Of a stretch of 64,000 bases of DNA, positions 25,621-34,063 are shown in pieces. How positions within the stretch are numbered: position 1 is the first letter of the stretch; each line of letters begins with the position of its first letter. A model generated the notes under the pieces. It saw only the letters and a program-made list of their open reading frames with translations. It ran no database searches and was not told where the DNA came from. This stretch comes from Pyxidicoccus caerfyrddinensis (lineage in GTDB: Bacteria; Myxococcota; Myxococcia; Myxococcales; Myxococcaceae). The stretch spans positions 310,001 to 374,000 of the forward strand of contig NZ_JAAIYA010000005.1 in assembly GCF_010894405.1 (NCBI RefSeq). The letters run 5' to 3'. The position numbers and the translations under genes were made by a program.

Positions 25621-26960
25621 CGGTACTCCCTTGGAATGAGCATGCGCAGCAGGGCGCCACCGCCGGGTGCGTTCTGCCGGTGCAGCATGCCGCCGCTGGC
25701 GCGCAGCAGGCACTCGCTGGTGTAGAGGCCCAGCCCGGTGCCCTGCGGCTTGGTGGTGTACAGCTCCTCGGCGGGGCCGGTGAGGCGCCCGGTCTGGAAG
25801 CCCGGCCCGTCGTCGATGATGACGACCTCCAGCCGCCCGCTGAGCGGCTCCACGCGCGCGCGGATGCGCACCTCCTCCGCGCCCTGCTCGCCGTCCCCCT
25901 CGCACGCGTTGAGCACCAGGTTCTCCACCACCCGGCGCAGGGTGGGGGCGCCGCCGCGCATGAGGGCCCGCAAGGGCGCGCCCTGCTCCACCTCCACCTG
26001 GATGTCCACGTCCGGGAAGCGCAGGCCCACGCTGACCTGCACCGCTTCCAGCAGCGGGGGCAGCTCCACCGGCTCCGGCTCCGAGCCCGCGTACCGCCGG
26101 CCCTTGGCGCGAATCTCCGTCACCATCTCCTTTATCTGCGCGAGGCTCTCGTGGAGCTTCTTCACCAGCTCCTCGAACTCCACGCGGCCGAGCGCGCCGC
26201 GCTGCACGCCCATGACGGTGAGCATGTCCGCCGCGCTGCCCGCCGTCAGGAGCGCGTTGTCCAGGTCATGGTGGTAGCCGAGGATTTCCCCCAGCGCCTG
26301 GGACAGCCGGCCCACGTCGCGCTCCTGCTGCTCCAGCAGCTGCGCGTGCACGGCGGCGCGCAGGCGCTCCGCGTCCGCGCGGGCCCGGTCATGCTGCACG
26401 GCGAAGGTGCCCAGGTAGAGCTGCGCGGCGAGCGCCGCGGGGCCGATGACGCCGAAGAGCGCGAGGTGCTCGTCGCTCACCCGCAGCAGGAATGCGGCGA
26501 GCAGCGCCACCGCGGTCCCCAGGGCGAGGAAGGGCTGGCGCGGCGTCACGCGGTGCAGCCGGCCGTGGAAGGCGGTGGTGAAGAGGAAGAGGGACGCGAG
26601 GACGGCGGCGCCCGGCAGCGCGGACAGCGCCATGAGGGAGGCCACGAAGAAGTGCACGGTGGCCACGCCGACGGCGAGCCACACCCAGCCCCACGGCTCG
26701 ATTCGGCGGCGGTGCCGGTGGACGGCGGAGAAGAGCAGGCCGCTGGCCAGCATGGGCGCGGCGCACAGCAGCGCGGTGCCGAAGGGGATGCCGAAGAACA
26801 GCCGCGCTCCCGGCGCCCACGCCGCCACGGCCAGCAGGCCCACCACGAAGGCGGTGAGGCCCAGCCAGGGGCCCACGCCCGCGGCGGCCAGCACCTCGGC
26901 CGCGTCCTGGGAGCGGGTCCACCGGCGGAAGGCGGCCGTGACGGTGTTGCGAGCGCTCAT
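25617..26960 (-). CDS. Membrane histidine kinase
   Basis: This 447-residue protein has about six hydrophobic segments between residues 25 and 200 (e.g. LTAFVVGLLAVAAW and VATVHFFVASLMALS), a coiled linker, then a dimerisation helix with GYHHDLDNALL at about 265. The latter does not match the usual HExxTPL box, but the second His could be the phosphoacceptor. The ATPase domain is complete: N box ENLVLNACEG, G1 IIDDGPGF and G2 QGTGLGLYTSE. It has no receiver domain, and no response regulator is adjacent. ATG at 26960 overlaps the preceding gene stop by 4 bp. Being translationally coupled to biosynthetic-looking genes is unusual for a kinase. Confidence 0.85.
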   Translation of the reverse strand: MSARNTVTAAFRRWTRSQDAAEVLAAAGVGPWLGLTAFVVGLLAVAAWAPGARLFFGIPFGTALLCAAPMLASGLLFSAVHRHRRRIEPWGWVWLAVGVATVHFFVASLMALSALPGAAVLASLFLFTTAFHGRLHRVTPRQPFLALGTAVALLAAFLLRVSDEHLALFGVIGPAALAAQLYLGTFAVQHDRARADAERLRAAVHAQLLEQQERDVGRLSQALGEILGYHHDLDNALLTAGSAADMLTVMGVQRGALGRVEFEELVKKLHESLAQIKEMVTEIRAKGRRYAGSEPEPVELPPLLEAVQVSVGLRFPDVDIQVEVEQGAPLRALMRGGAPTLRRVVENLVLNACEGDGEQGAEEVRIRARVEPLSGRLEVVIIDDGPGFQTGRLTGPAEELYTTKPQGTGLGLYTSECLLRASGGMLHRQNAPGGGALLRMLIPREYR

Positions 26961-27379
26961 ACCGTGGTGGTGAGGGAGGAGCCCGAGACCTTTTGGAGGA
27001 TGTTGGCCTCCAGGGTGGCGTGCGCGGCCCGACGGTCCAGCTCCGCGACGATGTCCGGGTTGCCGCTGCGCAGGACGTGGACGGCGACCTCGCCTCCAGC
27101 GAGGACGTGGTGCAGCGCCTCCAGCACCGGCTGCAGCGCCGGGTGGAGCGCGAGTGAGCCCTCCGGCCCCTCCACCGCTCCCAATTCCTGCGTGCGCAGC
27201 AGGTACGCGCCCAGCGAGCTGGCCACGTTGACGTTGACGATGCGAGGCGTGTTGGTGGTGTCGTTGCCGTCCACTGAGATACCCCCCCGGGCCCGCTTCC
27301 AGGCCCCCATCGTGGTTGTACATGCTTCCCTCGGCCCGAGTCGCCTCCCCGTCCATGCATCCGCCTCCGGGGCTGTCAT
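26957..27379 (-). CDS. Unknown 140-residue protein, second gene of operon
   Basis: The frame is tightly embedded in the operon: its ATG (27379) overlaps the previous stop by 4 bp and its stop overlaps the kinase ATG by 4 bp. A GTG at 27274 preceded by a strong GGGGGG stretch is an alternative start, giving a 105-residue protein beginning VDGNDTTNTPRIVNVNV. No motif is recognised; the sequence is mixed alpha/beta, soluble, without a signal peptide. The C-terminal 80 residues (LHPALQPVLEALHHVLAGGE, then AVHVLRSGNPDIVAELD) look helical. A role as a regulator or partner of the kinase is possible from context only. Confidence 0.6.
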   Translation of the reverse strand: MTAPEADAWTGRRLGPREACTTTMGAWKRARGGISVDGNDTTNTPRIVNVNVASSLGAYLLRTQELGAVEGPEGSLALHPALQPVLEALHHVLAGGEVAVHVLRSGNPDIVAELDRRAAHATLEANILQKVSGSSLTTTV

Positions 27380-27573
27380 GACGCGGCCTCGTGCAGTGGG
27401 TCTCCGGTGACGTGGAGGGACGCCCGTGAGGCGTCGAAGGCGAGCACGGCCTGGAGGTCACCGGCGCGGCGCGGCTTCGCGTCAGCGGCCTCGCGCACTT
27501 GCGACGCGGTGCGGGAGACGGCCAGGACGCTGAAGTCGACGAGTGGATGGAGCAGTCGTTCTTGAGGCCTCAT
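27376..27573 (-). CDS. Small 65-residue protein, first gene of operon
   Basis: The product starts MRPQERLLHPLVDFSVLAV and ends HVTGDPLHEAAS. A G-rich stretch lies about 9 bases before the ATG. Its stop overlaps the next gene start by 4 bp, like every other junction of this operon, which is the main evidence that it is real. The central sequence (AGDLQAVLAFDASRASLHVT) suggests a few beta strands. Not recognised. Confidence 0.5.
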   Translation of the reverse strand: MRPQERLLHPLVDFSVLAVSRTASQVREAADAKPRRAGDLQAVLAFDASRASLHVTGDPLHEAAS

Positions 27574-27850
27574 GCTGGCAGCCCCCCCGGGAACCAGTCA
27601 CCGCCGTGGATGTCGCCTCGCGGTGCCATGTCGCGCCTGCCACCGCACCTTCTCCTGACAGCGAGCTAAGCGGTGCCCCGCGAGTCCCGTCAAACCCATG
27701 AGTCAGGGGAGTGTTGTCCAGCGGCTTGGCGTCGCCCCCGGGGGCAGGTGGGTGCACGGCAGTGGACAGGGTTGGGGCGTCATCACGGGCGCGGCCGGAT
27801 GACGGATGGGCGTAGGGCGCACGCCGCCTGCGTGCGAAGGTGCGCCGCGC

Positions 27851-28741
27851 ATGTCTCGAATGGGAATGAAGCCGGGCCCGGTGGGCGTGGCGGTGCTGGC
27901 GGTGCTGGCGGCGATGAGCACCATCCAGTTCGGAGCCGCGCTGGCGAAGGGGTTGTTTCCCGTCGTCGGCGCGCAGGGGGCCACGGCGCTGCGGCTGGCC
28001 TTCGCCGCGCTGATATTGCTGGCCGTCTGGCGCCCGTGGCGGACGAAGCTCACCGGCCGCGCGCTGCGCATCGTCATGGTGTACGGCGCGGCGCTGGGCG
28101 TGATGAACCTGACGTTCTACCTGGCGCTGGAGCGGATTCCGCTGGGCATCGCGGTGGCCATCGAGTTCACGGGTCCGCTCGCGGTGGCGGTGCTGTCCAC
28201 GCGCCGGGTCCTGGACTTCGTGTGGGCGCTGCTCGCGGTGGCGGGCATCCTGCTGATTCTTCCGCTGACGGAGGCGTCCCAGGCGTTGGACCCGGTGGGC
28301 GTGGTGTGGGCGCTGGCGGCGGGCACGTGCTGGGCGCTGTACATCCTCTTCGGGCAGCGGGCCGGCGCGGCGGTGCACGGAGGCACGGCGACGTCGCTGG
28401 GGATGGTGACGGCGGCGCTGCTGGTGTTCCCCTTCGGCGTGGCGCACGCGGGGCGGGGGATGCTGAACGTGTCGCTGCTGCCAATGGCGCTGGGCGTGGC
28501 GGTGCTGTCGAGCGCGCTGCCCTACTCGCTGGAGATGATTGCGCTGAAGGCGCTGCCGACGCGGACGTTCGGAATCCTGATGAGCCTGGAGCCGGCGCTC
28601 GCGGCGCTGTCGGGACGGGTGTTCCTCCGCGAGCAGCTCACGGTGGTGCAGTGGGTGGCCATCGGCTGCGTCATCCTCGCGTCCGCGGGGAGCGCGGCGT
28701 CGTCACGGCAGGGGGTGGTGCCGCCGGAGGCGGCACCGTGA
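27851..28741 (+). CDS. EamA/RhtA-type transporter
   Basis: This is a 296-residue integral membrane protein with ten predicted segments in two EamA repeats (about residues 10-140 and 150-285). Phrases such as FGAALAKGLFPVVGAQGATALR, and the second-repeat SALPYSLEMIALKALPTRTFGILMSLEPALAALSG, match the RhtA threonine/homoserine exporter subgroup of the drug/metabolite transporter superfamily. The start is set at ATG 27851 (MSRMGMKPG) so that the first helix follows closely; an in-frame ATG at 27806 adds a non-conserved leader. It is divergent from the overlapping operon. Export of small amino acids is the family expectation. Confidence 0.88.
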   Translation: MSRMGMKPGPVGVAVLAVLAAMSTIQFGAALAKGLFPVVGAQGATALRLAFAALILLAVWRPWRTKLTGRALRIVMVYGAALGVMNLTFYLALERIPLGIAVAIEFTGPLAVAVLSTRRVLDFVWALLAVAGILLILPLTEASQALDPVGVVWALAAGTCWALYILFGQRAGAAVHGGTATSLGMVTAALLVFPFGVAHAGRGMLNVSLLPMALGVAVLSSALPYSLEMIALKALPTRTFGILMSLEPALAALSGRVFLREQLTVVQWVAIGCVILASAGSAASSRQGVVPPEAAP

Positions 28742-28756
28742 GCCGGTAGCGTCCGC

Positions 28757-30220
28757 TCACTTCGTGTCTTCCGCCGCGCCCTCCTCGGGAAGCTCGAAAG
28801 TCTCCGACGTGTACTTCCCCGTCTTCGCGTCGAACGTGTGACGCGAGGTGAGGTGCTTCGCGCCGCGCTTGCCGTCCGCGTCCTCCGCCACCTCGAACGC
28901 CTCGATGCGCGTGAGGTCCGCGCTCACCGTGTACTCCACCGGGTTGCCCGTCCGTCCACCCGCGCCCTCCAGGTCCACCGGCTTGGAGAACTTTCCCTGC
29001 GCGTCCATGGTGACGGAGCGGAAGAACACCAGCGGGCACGCACCGCACGCGCCGCTGCCCATCGGACTGGAAGGGCCGTCGTACACCCGGAGCACGTGCA
29101 GGCCCGGCGCGCGCGGTGTCACCTTCACCTGGTCATTGCCCAGGTTCTGCATGTGCAGAATCGTCTGCCCCTTGCGAGACACCAGCCACCGATTCACCCC
29201 GCCGTACTCGTCCGCCGTCGCCGGTACGGACACGAGCTCCACGTCCCCCACCTTCCCCAGGCTCGTCACCGTGCCCAGGTCCACCTGTGTCACGTCCGGG
29301 CTCGGCACCGTCGGGCTGAACTGGTACGCCTCCGCCCGGTTCACCCAGACCTGGAGCGCATCCGCGCCCGGGCCCGGCAGGTACGACGCGCCGGGCTGCT
29401 CCTTCAGCGACCACTCCAGCAGCTCCGGCCACTTCCCGAAGCGCAGCGGCTTCGTCAGCGTCACCGCGTGGAACGTGGACGCGTCCGCGAACTTCCGCTT
29501 CGGTGACGAGGACAGGAACGTCTCCTGCTTCGCGCCGCCCTCGTCGCTGTCCACCAGGTCCACCAGCACGCGCACGTCGCGCAGTGGCGCCTGGGCGGTG
29601 CGCGGGAAGGCGCCCACGGGGATGAAGGCCTCGAAGCGGTAGCCGCCAGGGAACGTCTCGTAGCGCGCCGGGCCCACCGAGCCATTGAGCCCGAAGCGTA
29701 TCGTGCCCTTCGGCGACAGGGCGTACTGCGCCACCAGCTCCGACTGCAGCTGCTTGCGCCGCGCGGTCTGCTGCTTCCACCACGCCTTGCACTTCGCCGG
29801 GTCCACCTCGGACACCGTGTCGCAGTCCGACTCCTTGGGGACGAGGTTTTCGGCCACGTGGCTGATGAAGGCCAGCGGCGGCATCTTCGGCTGCGGCAGC
29901 GCGAGCCACACCTCGACATGGTCCGCGTTGATGTCCTTCTTGTTCGTGAGCTGGACCTTGTCGTCGAGCACCTCGCCCGCGATGGCGAGTCCCTCTGGGC
30001 CCACGGCCAGCCACACCTTCGCGGATAGGTCCTGGGGCGAGGCGACCTTGAGCGCTCCGGCCACCTGGTTCGCCGCACCCATCGTGAGCGAGGGCCGCTG
30101 CGTCCACTCGTCGAGCTTCCCGTCCGCCTTGAAGCCCGCGGGGACTCCCTCGTGGAGCTGGACGGAGCCGCTGGAGGGCGCGGCGGCGAGGAGCAGCAGC
30201 GTCGTGGGCAGCGTGAGCAT
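28757..30220 (-). CDS. Secreted sugar-binding-type (CBM9-like) protein
   Basis: This 487-residue protein has a signal peptide (MLTLPTTLLLLAAAPSSGS) and an N-terminal CBM9/DOMON-like domain: FKADGKLDEWTQRPSLTMG, then VWLAVGPEGLAIAGEVLDD and NADHVEVWLAL at residues about 30-110, and a second similar strand set ending RFEAFIPVGAFP at about 205. The remainder includes a Cys-containing loop (GSGACGACPLVFF) and VEYTVSADLTRIEAFEV near the end. These folds usually bind carbohydrates outside the cytoplasm. GGGGGA precedes ATG at 30220. It is divergent from the ferritin-like gene. No enzymatic motif seen. Confidence 0.75.
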   Translation of the reverse strand: MLTLPTTLLLLAAAPSSGSVQLHEGVPAGFKADGKLDEWTQRPSLTMGAANQVAGALKVASPQDLSAKVWLAVGPEGLAIAGEVLDDKVQLTNKKDINADHVEVWLALPQPKMPPLAFISHVAENLVPKESDCDTVSEVDPAKCKAWWKQQTARRKQLQSELVAQYALSPKGTIRFGLNGSVGPARYETFPGGYRFEAFIPVGAFPRTAQAPLRDVRVLVDLVDSDEGGAKQETFLSSSPKRKFADASTFHAVTLTKPLRFGKWPELLEWSLKEQPGASYLPGPGADALQVWVNRAEAYQFSPTVPSPDVTQVDLGTVTSLGKVGDVELVSVPATADEYGGVNRWLVSRKGQTILHMQNLGNDQVKVTPRAPGLHVLRVYDGPSSPMGSGACGACPLVFFRSVTMDAQGKFSKPVDLEGAGGRTGNPVEYTVSADLTRIEAFEVAEDADGKRGAKHLTSRHTFDAKTGKYTSETFELPEEGAAEDTK

Positions 30221-30417
30221 GGCGTTGTTCCCCCGGAAGAAGACGGCCGCCGCATGAGGGACACCGAGTCCCTCGGGCACCGCGTGACGTGCGCTTCCTT
30301 GTGTAGCACCTCGCACGGTGAGTGGGGACGTAGCGACAGGTCGCGCACCCCACCGTGCGTCCGGTCGAGCGTCTTCGTGCTCGCACGGCGACGCCTGCCG
30401 CGCTACACGGCGGCGCC

Positions 30418-31092
30418 ATGCGAGACCGAATCCAGGCCGTGCTCCGCCAGCTCTCCCAGACGCCTCAGCTCGAGGCGCGCTGGCTGCACACCCTGTCCCT
30501 CATGGAGTTCATCGGCGCGCGGAAGATTTCGCGCACCGTGGCGGACCGGCATCCTTCGCTGGAGGTGCTCGGCCACCTCGCGGACGAGACGCGGCATGCC
30601 TTCGCCTTCAAGCGACTGTCGGCGGAGGTGGCCGGCGCTGAAATCACGGCCTTCCTCTGCCCGGAGGCCGCGGGCCGCTACTTCCAGGCGCTGGACCACG
30701 AGCTGGCCACCTGGGCCACGGCCCACACCGGCGCGCCGGACGTGTACCTGCACTACCTCCTCACCACGACGACGATTGAGCGCAGGGCCATGGTCCTCTA
30801 CCCGCTCTACAAGGCAGCCTCGCGCCACCCCTCCGTGCGCGAGGAACTGGGCCGCGTCGTCACCGAGGAGCAGAGCCACCGGCGCACCATCGAGGACGCG
30901 TGCGTGGCGCGCCTCACCGCCGTGGGCGCCTCGCTGGACGAGGCACTCGCGCTGGAGGAGCGCCTCTTCGGGGCCTTCATCGGTGAGCTGGAGGCGGCTG
31001 TCACCCGCGAGATGTCCACTCCGAGCCATGACGCACTGCCCTTCACCGCGACGCAGGGCGACGAAGGCCGGACGGCCCGCGCGGCGAAGTAG
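30418..31092 (+). CDS. Ferritin-like helical protein
   Basis: This 224-residue all-helical protein has the spaced Glu and His residues of a ferritin-like di-iron bundle: LMEFIGARKISR (about 27), HLADETRHAFAFK (about 60), TTTTIERRAMVLYPLYK (about 120) and VVTEEQSHRRTIED (about 150). The ExxH-type pairs (DETRH, EEQSH) support a di-metal site. Whether it oxidises iron, hydroxylates a small molecule or serves another role is not clear. ATG at 30418 was chosen over an upstream in-frame start because the latter adds an Arg/Ala-rich leader with no pattern. It stands alone, convergent with a methyltransferase gene. Confidence 0.75.
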   Translation: MRDRIQAVLRQLSQTPQLEARWLHTLSLMEFIGARKISRTVADRHPSLEVLGHLADETRHAFAFKRLSAEVAGAEITAFLCPEAAGRYFQALDHELATWATAHTGAPDVYLHYLLTTTTIERRAMVLYPLYKAASRHPSVREELGRVVTEEQSHRRTIEDACVARLTAVGASLDEALALEERLFGAFIGELEAAVTREMSTPSHDALPFTATQGDEGRTARAAK

Positions 31093-31173
31093 GTTTCAGC
31101 GCGCAGGCGCCGCGCACCCGGGGAGTGTCCATGGACCTCGAGAAGGGGTCCGGCACCCACTGCGCCGGGTCGC

Positions 31174-31923
31174 TCACTCCCCGCTGGAGTCCTCCGGCGC
31201 GCCCGTCCCGCCCGCGCCGGCGAGCACGAGCTTCCCTTGCGTCCACTCGCCACGCAGGTTGCGCGCCTTGCGTGCGCGCTTGCGGCTGAGCTCCACACCC
31301 ACCGCGTCCAGCCCGAGCGCGTTGGCCACGGCGAGCACGGTGCCATGTCCGCAGAACGGGTCCACCACGGTGCGCGTGGCGGTGTGCTCCAGGATGAAGC
31401 GGCACGCGGTGAGGCATGCCTCCACGCCCATGCCGCGCGTCCACGTCACCTCGCCCGCGTCGGGCAGCACGTCCGCGGTGGACTTCCCCATGTCCACGCG
31501 CACGCCCTTCGAGAAGGCCAGCAGGTGCGAGTACGCGGGCCGGCCGAACGTCACCGTCCCCGGCGCTCGACGGCACACCACTTTGTGGAAGAGCAACTCG
31601 CACCCGGCCTCCTCCGCCGCGCGCGCCACCAGGTAGCCCTTGTCCACCCAGACGCCGTCCTGCTTCACGTCCGTCTGGTAGAAGAGCGCCACGCCGTCCG
31701 CCGGCACGCGCGAGATGACGAGCCCCGCCGCGCGCTGGAACCACGCCTTCCACTCCGCGAGTGTGAGCGAGGGGAACTCGGACACGTCCGGCAGTGAGGC
31801 GATGGCCGAGCACCCCTCCAGCACCGGCCGCGCCTCCAGCCACGCGAGTGCGTCCTCGCAGTACACCGTGCGCCGGGGCTCTGCCGAAGGAGCGCCGCCC
31901 GTCCCGTCCCGTTCATCCGCCAT
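31174..31923 (-). CDS. SAM-dependent DNA-methylase-like methyltransferase
   Basis: This is a 249-residue protein. The C-terminal half carries TRTVVDPFCGHGTVLAVANA (about 190-210), the SAM-binding motif I in the style of N4/N6 DNA methylases, and VGVELSRKRARKA as motif II. The N-terminal half carries ASLPDVSEFP (about 43) where the catalytic DPPY/SPPY motif would be, so the order is catalytic-then-SAM, as in beta-class enzymes. The catalytic motif is not canonical (SLPD), so the substrate may not be DNA bases. No restriction gene is nearby. ATG at 31923 was chosen over a start 12 codons upstream. Confidence 0.75.
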   Translation of the reverse strand: MADERDGTGGAPSAEPRRTVYCEDALAWLEARPVLEGCSAIASLPDVSEFPSLTLAEWKAWFQRAAGLVISRVPADGVALFYQTDVKQDGVWVDKGYLVARAAEEAGCELLFHKVVCRRAPGTVTFGRPAYSHLLAFSKGVRVDMGKSTADVLPDAGEVTWTRGMGVEACLTACRFILEHTATRTVVDPFCGHGTVLAVANALGLDAVGVELSRKRARKARNLRGEWTQGKLVLAGAGGTGAPEDSSGE

Positions 31924-32113
31924 GAGGGCGCGGAGTCTGCCAGAGCGGACTCCGCGCATGACGCCTGTCCTCCCGTCAGCCCGGTGAGGGGGCCTTTCAC
32001 TCCGTGCGCGCTCCTACATGGCCCCCCATGGCGCATGTCTCAGGGTCGTGGCTTGCTTTCAGTCCTGCACATTTTTTCCGCACTGTTTTATCCTTTTGCT
32101 CCGAGGAGACTGC

Positions 32114-32899
32114 ATGCCCACGACTTCCGCATCTGACGGGACTTCGCTGCACTACCGCGTCATTGGTGATGGTCCGCGCACGGTGGTGCTGGTGCACGGG
32201 TGGATGGTGTCTGGAGCGGTGTGGGACTCGATGGTCGAGCGGATGGACCTGACGGGGCTGCGCCTGGTGATTCCGGACAGCCGTGGCACGGGCCAGTCGG
32301 GGAAGCCGACCGGGGGCTACACGCTGCAGGGGCTCGCGCAGGACGTGCTCGCGGTGGCGGACGCGGCCGGTGCGAAGCGCTTCACGGTGGTGGGCCACAG
32401 CATGGGTGGCCAGTTGGCGCAGTGGGTGGCGGCGCAGGAGCCCTCGCGGGTGGAGGCGCTGATGCTGCTCAACCCGGTGCCGGCGGCGGGCCTGCCGCTG
32501 CCTCCGGACGCGGCGGGGCTGTTCCGCACGTCGGCGGGCAACCGCGAGAAGCAGACGACCATCATCAACCTGTCCTGCAAGTCGCTCGGCACGGATGTGC
32601 TGGAGACGATGCTGAAGGACGCGGCGAACACGTCCGCGCCGGCCATCGAGAACATCTTCGACGCGTGGACCAAGGGCGGCTTCGCCGACAAGCTCTCCGC
32701 GATTACGGCGCCCACGCTGGTGGTGGCGACGGACGACGCCTTCCTGCCGCCCGCCTTCCTGCGCGACGCCGTCGTGAATCCCATCCGCCGCGCGCGTCTG
32801 GCGTACCTGCCGGGCCCCGGCCACTACCCGCAGGTGGAGCGCCCCGTGGAGGCCGCGGCGATGCTGACCGCCTTCCTCGCCGGCTCCTCGCCGGCATAG
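32114..32899 (+). CDS. Alpha/beta-fold hydrolase
   Basis: This 261-residue protein has the classic triad layout: oxyanion-region HGW (VVLVHGWMVSGAVWD, about 30), nucleophile elbow VVGHSMGGQLA (Ser at about 97), acid region VVATDDAFLP (about 208) and catalytic His in PGPGHYPQVE (about 238). It probably acts as an esterase, lactonase or haloperoxidase-like enzyme on a small ester; the substrate is unknown. GAGGAG lies 6 bases before ATG at 32114. The upstream 60 bases contain T-rich tracts (cattttttccgc, tgttttatcc) that stand out and may include the promoter. The small STAS-like gene follows 28 bases later, probably in the same transcript. Confidence 0.9.
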   Translation: MPTTSASDGTSLHYRVIGDGPRTVVLVHGWMVSGAVWDSMVERMDLTGLRLVIPDSRGTGQSGKPTGGYTLQGLAQDVLAVADAAGAKRFTVVGHSMGGQLAQWVAAQEPSRVEALMLLNPVPAAGLPLPPDAAGLFRTSAGNREKQTTIINLSCKSLGTDVLETMLKDAANTSAPAIENIFDAWTKGGFADKLSAITAPTLVVATDDAFLPPAFLRDAVVNPIRRARLAYLPGPGHYPQVERPVEAAAMLTAFLAGSSPA

Positions 32900-32927
32900 C
32901 GCCAGCCAAGGCACCGCAGGAGGCACG

Positions 32928-33362
32928 ATGGCCTGGAGCATGAACTTCGAGTACGACGCGCCGAACGACGTCGTCACCGCGCACTTCACCGACTGCATCC
33001 TCAGCAACGAGGCGGATGTCCTCCGCTGGCGGCGAGAGGTGGAAGAGCACCTCTCGAAGTACCCGGGGAAGGTAGACCTGCTCATCAACCTGGACGGGCT
33101 GGTGGTGAAGTTCACCGCCGGGCGCGTCTTCGGCAAGGAGCGGCGCGAGGTGCTCGAGCGCTACACGCACCGCTCGTACCGCTTCGGCGGGGACGAGATG
33201 ACACGCATGTTCGTGCTCACCAGCGGGGCCATCAACGGCGCGGCGGTGAACCACTACTCCACGCGCGACGAGGCCCTCGCCGCGCTGCAGGCCGAGCGCG
33301 AGGCGCTGCGCAAGCGGGGCTTCTCGCCCTTCGGCGGAGGCTTCGTCGGCAGCAAGGCGTGA
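32928..33362 (+). CDS. STAS/SpoIIAA-like small protein
   Basis: This is a 144-residue soluble protein. Alternating strands and helices with LSKYPGKVDLLINLDGLVVK in the middle resemble the SpoIIAA-like/STAS fold. It has no catalytic motif. It follows the hydrolase gene closely and ends 8 bases before the stop of the convergent oxidoreductase gene. Its function is not known; fold assignment is moderate. Confidence 0.65.
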   Translation: MAWSMNFEYDAPNDVVTAHFTDCILSNEADVLRWRREVEEHLSKYPGKVDLLINLDGLVVKFTAGRVFGKERREVLERYTHRSYRFGGDEMTRMFVLTSGAINGAAVNHYSTRDEALAALQAEREALRKRGFSPFGGGFVGSKA

Positions 33363-33370
33363 GCTGAGCG

Positions 33371-34063
33371 CTACACGCCCGCGAACCACTCGTAGCCGCG
33401 GTCTTCCCAGTAGCCCCCGGTGGGCTCGGGCAGGAAGTTCACCTCGGTGAGGTACTTCACCATCTTGTAGCCGAGCTTCACCGCCGAGTAGAGGCGCAGC
33501 GGCGCGCCGTGCGCCGGAAGCAGCGGCTGCCCGTTCATCCCGTAGGCCAGCATCGTCTGCGCGTGGAAGGCGCTCGGCCTGTCCCAGGACGAGTAGTAAC
33601 CCGAGTCGAACGAGCGGAACTCCACGTAGCCCGCGCGAGGGTCCGCGCCCACGTGCTCGGCGAGGTCTCTCAGGCGCACCCCGTGCCAGGACGCCACCGC
33701 GCTCCAGCCCTCCACGCAGTGGTGGCGGATGCGGTACTCCGTGCGAGGCAACCGCTGCAGGTCCTCCAGCGACAGCACGCCCGGGCGCTGCACCAGGCCG
33801 CCCACCTTGAGGGCCCAGCCCGCGGGCGCGAACGGCACGGTGTCGGAGATGTAGTACTGCGGGAAGGCGCCGGGCGGCGTGTCCTCCGACGGCGGCAATT
33901 CGGGCGCGAGCTGATCCGCGTCGAAGAGGGCGGACTGGAAGCGCGCGTTGAAGCGCTCCATGGCGCCGAGGAAGCCTTCGCGGGGGCGGCTGCTGTCGCA
34001 CGCGCTGGTGGTGAGCGCCGCCGCGCCCAGCAGGGCGGTGCGCCGGGTGATGAGTCTACGCAT
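33371..34063 (-). CDS. Tat-exported molybdopterin-dependent oxidoreductase (sulfite-oxidase fold)
   Basis: This is a 230-residue protein. The N-terminus LITRRTALLGAAALTTSAC combines a twin-arginine motif with a lipobox-like end (Cys22), so the folded, cofactor-loaded enzyme is probably exported by Tat. The oxidoreductase molybdopterin-binding domain covers about 75-215: LSLEDLQRLPR, IRHHCVEGWSAVASWHGV (the Cys ligand to Mo at about 115) and LRLYSAVKLGYKMVK. It lacks the C-terminal dimerisation domain of eukaryotic sulfite oxidase, like YedY/MsrP. GGAGGA precedes the ATG. It overlaps the cytochrome b gene by 8 bp; that protein should supply electrons, as MsrQ does for MsrP. Substrate unproven. 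Confidence 0.87.
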   Translation of the reverse strand: MRRLITRRTALLGAAALTTSACDSSRPREGFLGAMERFNARFQSALFDADQLAPELPPSEDTPPGAFPQYYISDTVPFAPAGWALKVGGLVQRPGVLSLEDLQRLPRTEYRIRHHCVEGWSAVASWHGVRLRDLAEHVGADPRAGYVEFRSFDSGYYSSWDRPSAFHAQTMLAYGMNGQPLLPAHGAPLRLYSAVKLGYKMVKYLTEVNFLPEPTGGYWEDRGYEWFAGV

